Source: Alistipes sp. (GTDB lineage Bacteria; Bacteroidota; Bacteroidia; Bacteroidales; Rikenellaceae). Taken from it: DNA of 24,160 bases. The notes below the pieces were generated by a model. That model was not told the origin of the DNA, made no database searches, and was given only the letters and a program-made list of their open reading frames with translations. Positions 15,881 through 21,785 of this stretch are shown one piece after another; position 1 is the first letter of the stretch; every line of letters begins with the position of its first letter. The stretch is taken from assembly GCA_017560305.1 (NCBI GenBank), contig JAFYOF010000164.1, forward strand, positions 1-24,160, given 5' to 3'. A program made the position numbers and the translations under genes.

Positions 15881-17233
15881 TTAGTTGGCTGCCACCTTTT
15901 GAGTTACTGCCACAACTACGGAAGCCTTGCCGTCGGTTACGGTGATGTTAGCAGTACGCTCCTCACCCTCGTTGGCTGCAACCTTAATCTTAACCTTGTC
16001 GCCTGCGAGGGTTACGGTAGCCCAATCAGCGTTCGAGGTTGCAGAAAGGTCGTCAGTATCGCCGTCGTAGTGAACATCAACCGACTTTGTCTGCGCAGTA
16101 GCGGTGAAAGAAACCTCGGTAGGCTCGATAGTTAATTCAGCAGTTTCCGCAGCGTCTGCGTGGAGCAAATAGATGCTCTCCGCGCCGTCGATAACAGGAA
16201 TAACGAGAGCCTGTCCTGCGGTGAACTCCTCAAGAGGATCGGTCTTCGAATACTTCGATACGAGAATATGCGAACCCGACTTCTGATAACTTACGCCTGC
16301 AACAGGGTTTGTCTCCTCTGCAAGAGTACCATACACAAGGCGACCGACCTGCTCGGCAGGAACGCCGACGATGTTTGCCTCCTCCCAAGGACGAACCGAC
16401 TCGGTCTGACCGTTAGGAAGCTGATACTTGAACGCAGCGTCAACAATGTGGAATGTTGCGCCGTACTCGTCAGCAAGTGCCTCCAAGAACACCGCACGGC
16501 TTGGAACAGGAATGAGAGCAGCGTTGGTAACAACTTGGTTCAAGAAACTTGCAGCAAGCATACGACCCTGCTCTGACTTACGGAAGAAGTTGAAATACTT
16601 CTTACTGATGTAGATGTGGTTGATAGCGTTGCCGTCCTCCTGTGCCTTGTCAAACAACTGCTGAACATCGTCCTGCGGAGTTGCGGTAGCCTTACCCCAA
16701 CCTGCCACAATCGCGTGGAATGTGTTCTCTGCCTTGTAGCCGAACTCAACACGAACGCCTGTGCCGTCGTTGTCTGCGTCAGACACGAGGGTTGCGCCTG
16801 TTGAGAGAGCCTGTAAGAACATAATCTCCTTGCGGATGTCGATAGCCTTGATAACCTTGGTTGCGTCGTCGAACACCTTGCTTGCTACGGTTGCCTCGTC
16901 AGTACCACGAGCAATCATAACATTGATGTCAGAAATGGCTTTCTCACCTTTGCGGTACTTGATACCGAGTTTAGGGAGACTGCCACTTGCGTTCGAAATC
17001 TTACCACGGCGTTTGAGAGGCAATGAAGACTCCAACGAAACGACATCAGCTGCCACGATTGAGTGGTTGAGTTCGGTTGAACCCCAAGTCAAGTCTGCGG
17101 AGTACTCCTCCACAAGCATTGTCTTGTGGAGCAATGCCTGCTCGGTCGCTTTGCCGTTGAATTTCTCGGTAATCTTACCGATTACGAGGCGGAAGAACTT
17201 ATCTACAATTCCGCCGAATAAAGTGCTATTCAT
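15881..17233 (-). CDS. Major capsid protein with C-terminal BACON domain
   Basis: 450 residues from MNSTLFGGIVDKFFRLVIGK (ATG at 17233). Residues 1 to ~350 have the features of an HK97-fold coat protein: an N-terminal helix, extended segments (LVEEYSADLTWG), the long helix region with KVFDDATKVIKAIDIRKEI, and TFHIVDAAFKYQLPNG with NPVAGVSYQKSGSH near the end. Residues ~367-445 form a separate BACON-type beta-sandwich, recognised by the opening LTIEPTEVSFTATAQTKSV, the central SNADWATVT and the closing TANITVTDGKASVVVAVTQ. BACON domains are a Bacteroidetes hallmark thought to bind glycans or mucin. On the capsid it would be displayed outside. The gene follows the scaffold and decoration genes in the usual order. 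Confidence 0.9.
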   Translation of the reverse strand: MNSTLFGGIVDKFFRLVIGKITEKFNGKATEQALLHKTMLVEEYSADLTWGSTELNHSIVAADVVSLESSLPLKRRGKISNASGSLPKLGIKYRKGEKAISDINVMIARGTDEATVASKVFDDATKVIKAIDIRKEIMFLQALSTGATLVSDADNDGTGVRVEFGYKAENTFHAIVAGWGKATATPQDDVQQLFDKAQEDGNAINHIYISKKYFNFFRKSEQGRMLAASFLNQVVTNAALIPVPSRAVFLEALADEYGATFHIVDAAFKYQLPNGQTESVRPWEEANIVGVPAEQVGRLVYGTLAEETNPVAGVSYQKSGSHILVSKYSKTDPLEEFTAGQALVIPVIDGAESIYLLHADAAETAELTIEPTEVSFTATAQTKSVDVHYDGDTDDLSATSNADWATVTLAGDKVKIKVAANEGEERTANITVTDGKASVVVAVTQKVAAN

Positions 17234-17255
17234 ACGATTTACACGATTTTAGGGG

Positions 17256-17642
17256 TTAATACAAGAATTGAATGTTTGGCAACCCTTTCTTGATTGCGTC
17301 GGTTACAGGGTAAGGGCTTGCAGCAGCGTTTACCTGTCCCATAGTAAGGATTGCAGCACGAGCGTCCTTGACAGCGATTGAGGCTTTCAGAACGCCGAGA
17401 TACGAGTGTCCCGAAGGAAGTGCGACATACGCACCCTCATTGACACCAAGAGGCGATACAGCCTTGGTAGTGTCGTTCTTCACGAGGATATGACCTGCAC
17501 GAAGATACTCTACATCAGCAGCAACGCCTGAAACATCGAGGGAGCGACCACCAGGAATGTCGCCCAAGTCCTTGACGATGACGATAGAGTCCAAACCGTC
17601 ATTGACCTCGATTGACTTTCTGTTCAAATTTGCAGTAGGCAT
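17256..17642 (-). CDS. Capsid decoration / head stabilising protein (putative)
   Basis: 128 residues from MPTANLNRKSIEVNDGLDS (ATG at 17642). It has a short N-terminal arm followed by a strand-rich core (DSIVIVKDLGDIPGGRSLD, YLRAGHILVKNDTTKAVSP, YVALPSGHSYLGVLKA). The phrase 'aGhil....' followed by 'y.gVlk.si...dA.aaimt.G.VN.aa.P' is common to capsid decoration proteins of the lambda gpD type, which bind as trimers on the capsid. The position between scaffold and capsid genes agrees. Confidence 0.72.
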   Translation of the reverse strand: MPTANLNRKSIEVNDGLDSIVIVKDLGDIPGGRSLDVSGVAADVEYLRAGHILVKNDTTKAVSPLGVNEGAYVALPSGHSYLGVLKASIAVKDARAAILTMGQVNAAASPYPVTDAIKKGLPNIQFLY

Positions 17643-17669
17643 TTTTGTAAAGAATTAAAAGTGAAACAA

Positions 17670-18332
17670 TTAGATTGATAATTTGTCAACCACAGCCTGT
17701 GCCTCCTCGTCGGTAGCCTCTTTCTCCGAGCCTCCTCCGTTCTTGCCTGTGCTGTTATTGACAGGACGACCGAACACAGCCCCTCTTGACTTGTTCTCTG
17801 CCACGATCGCCGAAACCTCTGCCGTAACCTCCGTCTGCAAAGTTGCGAACTCCTCGTCGCTCAACGCGTCGAGCGAAATGCGCTCATAAGCCTTGCGGTG
17901 TGTCTCGGGCAGTTTCTCGATAATCTTTGCGAGTTGCTGCTTACGGGTTGCGGTAGTACGCTCTCCGTCCATTTTGTTGAGACGCTCGGTCAAAGACTTG
18001 TTGCTGTCAATGATTGCCTGCGCCCAAGCAGGGACATCGTCGTTGCCACCATTGTTTTTGGGTTCGTTGGTAGGTGCGCCCCCTTCCACCTTTGCACCGT
18101 CTTTGAGACCGTACTTCTTCTCGTAACTACGAACTGCTGTCTGCTGCGCCTCGGTGGCACGGCTGTCTGCATAGTTCTCAATTACCTGTTGGATAGTCAC
18201 CCCCTCTACTGCGGTTGCAACCTGTTCCTCCGTTGTGACAGTCTTCGCCAACTTGTCGGCTATCCTGCCTAATACTGCTTCACTGACCCCCTCGAACTTG
18301 GCTTTCAGTGCTTCAAGAATTTGCTTTCTCAT
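17670..18332 (-). CDS. Capsid scaffold protein (putative)
   Basis: 220 residues from MRKQILEALKAKFEGVSEA (ATG at 18332). An upstream in-frame ATG at 18368 falls inside the promoter-like element, so the later start is preferred. The protein is helical and charged, with EVTAEVSAIVAENKSR near the C-terminus, a linker rich in Gly, Asn and Pro (GGAPTNEPKNNGGNDD, residues ~90-105) and a second one (NNSTGKNGGGSEKEA). This is typical of scaffolds that fill the procapsid. No protease Ser/His motif is visible, so it is not obviously a scaffold-protease fusion. It is the first gene of the second minus-strand block. Confidence 0.75.
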   Translation of the reverse strand: MRKQILEALKAKFEGVSEAVLGRIADKLAKTVTTEEQVATAVEGVTIQQVIENYADSRATEAQQTAVRSYEKKYGLKDGAKVEGGAPTNEPKNNGGNDDVPAWAQAIIDSNKSLTERLNKMDGERTTATRKQQLAKIIEKLPETHRKAYERISLDALSDEEFATLQTEVTAEVSAIVAENKSRGAVFGRPVNNSTGKNGGGSEKEATDEEAQAVVDKLSI

Positions 18333-18365
18333 AACTTTTGTAAATTTACTATTCAGTTTATTGTG

Positions 18366-18373
18366 CAAAGTTA
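18366..18373 (-). promoter_or_regulatory. Promoter-like -7 element for the capsid block
   Basis: Reading the minus strand, TAACTTTG followed by C matches the Bacteroides -7 consensus TAnnTTTG. It lies about 33 bp upstream of the scaffold start at 18332. The -33 TTTG is not clear at the right distance, so this may be weak or activator-dependent. The capsid and tail genes need a promoter here because a plus-strand cassette separates them from the portal genes. Confidence 0.5.
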
Positions 18374-18525
18374 TTGCAAATTTTGATAAAATGATTATGA
18401 AGTAAGCATTTTATTTGTGTTTTTCCGTACATTTTTCTGCTCATTTCGCAAAAATGCATCCGAGTGGCGTCTCTTTGGGGTTGAAAAAATAAATTAACTG
18501 AAAACGCAATTTTTTCTCAAAAAAG

Positions 18526-18557
18526 TTTGCTATTTTGAAAATAACGCCCGAACTTCG
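18526..18557 (+). promoter_or_regulatory. Putative promoter of the plus-strand cassette
   Basis: TTTG (18526-18529), a 20-bp spacer, then GAACTTCG (18550-18557) resembles the Bacteroides -33/-7 pair. The same arrangement, TTTG, 19 bp, GAACTTTG, occurs at 21473-21503 before another gene of the cassette. The area is AT-rich and gene-free (18374-18607), as expected of a divergent promoter region. Confidence 0.5.
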
Positions 18558-18607
18558 CGGTGTGATTACAACGAAATCACTTTGATAACCCCAAAAACAG
18601 CAAAAAT

Positions 18608-18847
18608 ATGAACAACCAAGTTTTGAATTATTCGACTACCGAAATCAACCGCAACTACCGCATTAAGGTTTACGGTCTTGACAACAACGGAAACAAAGTG
18701 AACAAAGCAGTAGGTGTTACAGGTCTTATCGCGATTATCGGTATTGAGTTCGCCAACAAGTTCCTCGACCGCGCTGACCGCTGCCTCGAAGATGTATGTG
18801 TATGCAAACTCCGCAGGGGCTTGAAAGTGTCTTTCTATAACAAGTAA
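18608..18847 (+). CDS. Small hypothetical protein, first gene of the plus-strand cassette
   Basis: 79 residues from MNNQVLNYSTTEINRNYRI. It includes NYRIKVYGLDNNGNKVNKAVG, a hydrophobic patch (GVTGLIAIIGIEFANKFLD) and two close cysteines (CLEDVCVCKLRRG). The patch is too short and mixed to be a sure membrane segment. I have seen similar short proteins in Bacteroides mobile elements, but no function is known to me. It stands alone after the promoter-like element and is followed 21 bp later by another small gene. Confidence 0.7.
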   Translation: MNNQVLNYSTTEINRNYRIKVYGLDNNGNKVNKAVGVTGLIAIIGIEFANKFLDRADRCLEDVCVCKLRRGLKVSFYNK

Positions 18848-18868
18848 TCACCCAATAACAGCAAGGAT

Positions 18869-19018
18869 ATGAAAACAAAGGTTTACAAAGTCTCGAGAGA
18901 GCGAGCGGTACAAATCGCTGCCAACCACAATGCAGTCCCAAGAGGGGTTGCAGAACGCTACACCGACGGAGAACTGAAAGAGGTTCTGCGCCAACTCAAA
19001 CTCAAAGCAAATTTCTAA
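18869..19018 (+). CDS. Very small basic hypothetical protein
   Basis: 49 residues from MKTKVYKVSRERAVQIAANH to KLKANF. The ATG at 18869 follows AGCAAGGAT, a plausible ribosome-binding region, and the frame fits between neighbours with short gaps (21 and 31 bp). It is basic and helical (RYTDGELKEVLRQLKLK). It could be a small DNA-binding or regulatory peptide; nothing more can be said. Confidence 0.6.
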   Translation: MKTKVYKVSRERAVQIAANHNAVPRGVAERYTDGELKEVLRQLKLKANF

Positions 19019-19049
19019 TCAATCAATAATCATTTAATCAGTCAGAATT

Positions 19050-20192
19050 ATGGCAACAACAGCAATTGAAGTTCAGCAAGGATTGAACGAGGTAGTAATG
19101 AACAAAGTTCAGAGAATGGTAGAGAACAAGGCGGTAGGCGTACAGGCTACAATGGAACGCCTCATTGAGGAGGGCAAGATCGCGCAGGATTACATCGCAC
19201 CTCTCGGCGTAAACCTCCGCAAACAGGAACACGATCCTGTTATCACTTTCAAGGCAGAGAACGGTTTGTTCTTGAATATGCCTGACGGTCAGTTCTCGGT
19301 ACACAGCAACGCGGTTCGTCAGTTGGCAGACCGTATGGGCGTTCCGCAGCGTTACCTGCTCAACCTCGCAGGAGGAGACGAATGGGCGCAGCAGTTGGCA
19401 GCACACCTATTGAACGAGCATAGTAGTTGGACGCAGCGCAGCCGTGTCCTCATTCGTACCGTCGGAGAGCAGGTACGCGGTGTCCTGTCGGACTCTTACC
19501 GCCGTTTGAACTCGGTTGAGATTTTGACCGCATTCGTGCAGGAAGCAGCAGGACAGGGCGCGGTTATTTCGGACGCATACATGAACGACACCAAAGTTTG
19601 GGCGGAGACAATCCTGCCGACACCAATCACTATCCCGACCGCCAAGAACGGTGATGTTATAATCTTCGCAGGTGCGAGGTTCTCAACCTCTGACTACGGC
19701 GACGGAGCGGTTGATATGAGAGCGTTCCTGCTCAACGGAGCCTGTCTCAACGGTATGGTTCGCGAGAGCGTGATGAAGCAGGTACACCTTGGCTCGAAAC
19801 TGCCCGACAACCTGCAACTCTCGCAGAAAACCTACGAACTCGACACCCGTACCACCGTATCAGCGGTTCGCGACCTCACTCGCGGTCTATTCAGCAAGGA
19901 CAACATTATGCAGAAAGCAATCGAGATACAGGCAGCCTCTGAAATTGATGTGGACTTCGAGCGAGAAATCAAGAAACTCACAAAGGACGGCGGTCTGCTC
20001 AAAGCAGAGGGACAGGCGGTTGAGAAAATCTTGATGAACAACAACCCCGACGACGGAGTACAGGGCGCAGCCACCCTTTGGAAACTCACGCAGGCTATCA
20101 CGGCTCACGCTCGCGAGCTGACCCCCGAGCGAAGCAGGGAACTACACGAGATTTCGGGAGCATTGATGAACCGAGTGAGAATACAGGCATAA
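19050..20192 (+). CDS. DUF932-type phage/plasmid protein
   Basis: 380 residues from MATTAIEVQQGLNEVVMNK (ATG at 19050). The DUF932 look is clear: FSVHSNAVRQLADRMGVPQ, RTVGEQVRGVLSDSYRRLN, TILPTPITIPTAKNGDVII, GARFSTSDYGDGAVDMRAF and GACLNGMVRESVMKQVHLG in the normal order. The family is widespread on phages, plasmids and conjugative elements and its biochemical role is unsettled. The C-terminal part, after about residue 280, is helical. It is the largest gene of the plus-strand cassette and opposes the late genes, so it is probably expressed separately from virion genes. Intact. Confidence 0.88.
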   Translation: MATTAIEVQQGLNEVVMNKVQRMVENKAVGVQATMERLIEEGKIAQDYIAPLGVNLRKQEHDPVITFKAENGLFLNMPDGQFSVHSNAVRQLADRMGVPQRYLLNLAGGDEWAQQLAAHLLNEHSSWTQRSRVLIRTVGEQVRGVLSDSYRRLNSVEILTAFVQEAAGQGAVISDAYMNDTKVWAETILPTPITIPTAKNGDVIIFAGARFSTSDYGDGAVDMRAFLLNGACLNGMVRESVMKQVHLGSKLPDNLQLSQKTYELDTRTTVSAVRDLTRGLFSKDNIMQKAIEIQAASEIDVDFEREIKKLTKDGGLLKAEGQAVEKILMNNNPDDGVQGAATLWKLTQAITAHARELTPERSRELHEISGALMNRVRIQA

Positions 20193-20203
20193 CAACACTA
20201 ACC

Positions 20204-20233
20204 GCCCTCCTGTTGAGTTCTTCACGGGAGGGC
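20204..20233 (+). other. Intergenic hairpin after the DUF932 gene
   Basis: GCCCTCC (20204-20210) and GGAGGGC (20227-20233) form a perfect 7-bp stem with a 16-nt loop, filling the gap between two cassette genes. No T-tract follows, so it is more likely an RNA-processing, stability or attenuation element than a full terminator. Confidence 0.45.
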
Positions 20234-20248
20234 ATAAACCTTACAACA

Positions 20249-20731
20249 ATGGCAGCATTTACATTCAGACAGGATTGGGAAAACAGCGACGGTATGATGT
20301 CGTGGGAGAACGACAAGACAATAGACCGTTACAAGGAAATATGCGACGCGAGGAACAGGGTTGATTTGAAGCAGTTCGACTGCTTCTTCGCATTCTCTAC
20401 CGAGCAGTTCAAGCAAGGGTTGAAATCTATTCGCCCACTCAACGAGGGGGAGAAACTCGTGAGAATAGCAGGAGGAGGGTTCGCCACCAAGGACGGCTAC
20501 GAAAAACTAATGAAGTACTACGAGGGTGTGCGCGAGACAATCAAGAACGAGTGCGACCCACAGGAGGTGTACTGCTACGAGTTCAACAACTTCGAGAGTT
20601 GTATCGCCTACGACGGAGATATGGAGGCTATCCGCATTGTTCTTGACTATTGGGGAGAGGAAGTCGCTCGCAGGATCGTCCGCAAATGCGCGTTCTATTC
20701 CATTGACGAATTGCTCAAATCGGAGGAGTGA
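20249..20731 (+). CDS. Hypothetical acidic protein of a Bacteroidetes mobile-element family
   Basis: 160 residues from MAAFTFRQDWENSDGMMSW; the start at 20249 is chosen because an earlier in-frame ATG lies inside the DUF932 gene. Features are FDCFFAFSTEQFKQGLKSI, an aromatic and Gly patch (RIAGGGFATKDGYEKLMKY), and NECDPQEVYCYEFNNFESC with IAYDGDMEAIRIVLDYWG. I recall proteins with this CDPQEVYxYEFNN pattern on Bacteroides plasmids and phages, with no known activity. It is acidic overall. Confidence 0.75.
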   Translation: MAAFTFRQDWENSDGMMSWENDKTIDRYKEICDARNRVDLKQFDCFFAFSTEQFKQGLKSIRPLNEGEKLVRIAGGGFATKDGYEKLMKYYEGVRETIKNECDPQEVYCYEFNNFESCIAYDGDMEAIRIVLDYWGEEVARRIVRKCAFYSIDELLKSEE

Positions 20732-20743
20732 TTACAGGAAAAT

Positions 20744-20835
20744 CGGGTTTCTGACGACGGAAACTACACCACAACGGGGTTTCCGCGTCGGAAATGCAGG
20801 TTGAACGGGGTTTTAGACGGAAGAAACACCACAAA
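20744..20835 (+). repeat. Three tandem ~31-bp imperfect repeats, operator-like
   Basis: Copies begin at 20744, 20775 and 20806. Each opens CGGG(G)TTT and has (G/T)CGGAA about 13-15 bases later, and copies 1 and 3 share ACACCACAA. Copy 2 contains a perfect dyad, TTTCCG CGT CGGAAA, and copy 1 a related GTTTC...GAAAC. Three near-identical sites on the same helical face in a 195-bp gene-free gap suggest binding sites for a phage regulator. Alternatively it is decayed minisatellite sequence. Confidence 0.6.
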
Positions 20836-20862
20836 GGAAAGTAAAGTAAAAGAAAAGAAAAA

Positions 20863-20881
20863 GATATATCTACGATATATC
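20863..20881 (+). promoter_or_regulatory. Repeated palindrome GATATATC in the same gap
   Basis: The 8-bp palindrome GATATATC occurs twice, at 20863-20870 and 20874-20881, with an 11-bp period, just after a purine-rich stretch. One-helical-turn spacing of palindromes suits a dimeric DNA-binding protein. It lies 46 bp before the gene starting at 20927, where a promoter is needed. No promoter consensus was clear here. Confidence 0.4.
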
Positions 20882-20926
20882 CAAAAATAACCGCCCTTGG
20901 ATTGGGGGCATAAAATCAGTAAAACT

Positions 20927-21145
20927 ATGGCAAAAAAGCAGTACAAAATCAGGGCGAAACTCGTATTCAGAGGAGAGTTCGTCGTAAAAGCAGGCAGCAG
21001 GGAACAGGCAGAGGAGAAAATCCGTCAGTCGGTCGGCTGTAACCTCGGGAGCGTTCAGTCGCTCGACGAGAACATTGATTGGGAGTTCTCAACACACGGA
21101 GACATCGAGATTAACCGCAAGAAAGAGGAGGAGCAGGAGCAATGA
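20927..21145 (+). CDS. Small hypothetical protein, possibly DpnD/PcfM-like
   Basis: 72 residues from MAKKQYKIRAKLVFRGEF (ATG at 20927). The pattern, a strand pair (YKIRAKLVFRGEFVVKAGS) followed by a helix (REQAEEKIRQSV) and another strand, resembles the short DpnD/PcfM-type proteins of mobile elements, whose role is unknown. The C-terminal tail is charged (NRKKEEEQEQ). Its stop overlaps the next start (ATGA), indicating coupling. Family link is tentative. Confidence 0.7.
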   Translation: MAKKQYKIRAKLVFRGEFVVKAGSREQAEEKIRQSVGCNLGSVQSLDENIDWEFSTHGDIEINRKKEEEQEQ

Positions 21146-21402
21146 AAGAGTATATCTACCAAGTGTCGTTCCGAGAGCAACCTCTCGCCGACGATGTGAG
21201 AACTGACTTCTACTTCTACTCACTCGCAGCGATCTATGAGGTGTTCACGCCCGAGCAGGTCGGCTGCACCGTGAGGACGCTGTGGAACGCAGGTATCGAG
21301 GTGGGGAAGCCGTATTACAACAGGCTCTGCTCGGTCAAGAAAGAGCCGATAAGCAGGAAGCCCCAAAAACGAGCCTCTCGCACAACGAAAATTTCCGACT
21401 GA
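21142..21402 (+). CDS. Small hypothetical protein with basic tail
   Basis: 86 residues from MKEYIYQVSFREQPLADDV, starting within the stop of the upstream gene. The N-terminal ~60 residues contain FYFYSLAAIYEVFTPEQVG and a globular alpha/beta pattern. The last ~20 residues are strongly basic (KKEPISRKPQKRASRTTK), suggesting nucleic acid contact. No family recognised. Coupled to the preceding gene, so the two may act together. Confidence 0.65.
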   Translation: MKEYIYQVSFREQPLADDVRTDFYFYSLAAIYEVFTPEQVGCTVRTLWNAGIEVGKPYYNRLCSVKKEPISRKPQKRASRTTKISD

Positions 21403-21472
21403 TAAAGGGCTTGGGCGAGGTACAATCTTCGCCCTCGCTCAAAATTTGAGAAAAATAACTCGGCGCGGTGAT

Positions 21473-21503
21473 TTTGCCGTTTGGGATATTATTCCGAACT
21501 TTG
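21473..21503 (+). promoter_or_regulatory. Putative promoter before the last cassette gene
   Basis: TTTG (21473-21476), 19 bp, then GAACTTTG (21496-21503) followed by CG. It matches the Bacteroides TTTG / TAnnTTTG pattern except for the first base of the -7 element. It repeats the arrangement at 18526-18557, including CCGAACTT(T/C)GCG. The gene start is 31 bp further on. Confidence 0.55.
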
Positions 21504-21533
21504 CGCCGTCAGAACAACAAAAACATTGAGAGT

Positions 21534-21785
21534 ATGACTGATAAAGAATTTGAAAAACTCCTTGACGAGGTCGCAGGAGAACAAACCGACAAAGTTCAGA
21601 AACCCGACCCTCGTTTCACCGAAACATTGTACGGGGAGACTATAAACGGCGGAGCATACTCGGTGGCGTATTACTATGACAAGAAAGGCAACCCCTGCCG
21701 AAAAGCCGAGGCTGCCTCCGTAAACATCATTGAATACGGCAAGAACGGGGAGAGGGTAAACGAGAACTATGCTCAACTCTTGTAG
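21534..21785 (+). CDS. Small acidic hypothetical protein, end of the plus-strand cassette
   Basis: 83 residues from MTDKEFEKLLDEVAGEQTD (ATG at 21534). An earlier in-frame ATG at 21468 would put the promoter-like element inside the gene. The N-terminus is a helix, followed by a strand-rich part (GETINGGAYSVAYYYDKKG, SVNIIEYGKNGERVN). No family recognised. Its last 13 bp overlap the 3' end of the MuF gene on the opposite strand, so the two transcripts converge without a spacer. Confidence 0.65.
   Translation: MTDKEFEKLLDEVAGEQTDKVQKPDPRFTETLYGETINGGAYSVAYYYDKKGNPCRKAEAASVNIIEYGKNGERVNENYAQLL

Noticed and set aside
20744..20835. Tandem repeats as a CRISPR array
   Set aside because: Only three diverged copies with no unique spacers between them and no cas genes.
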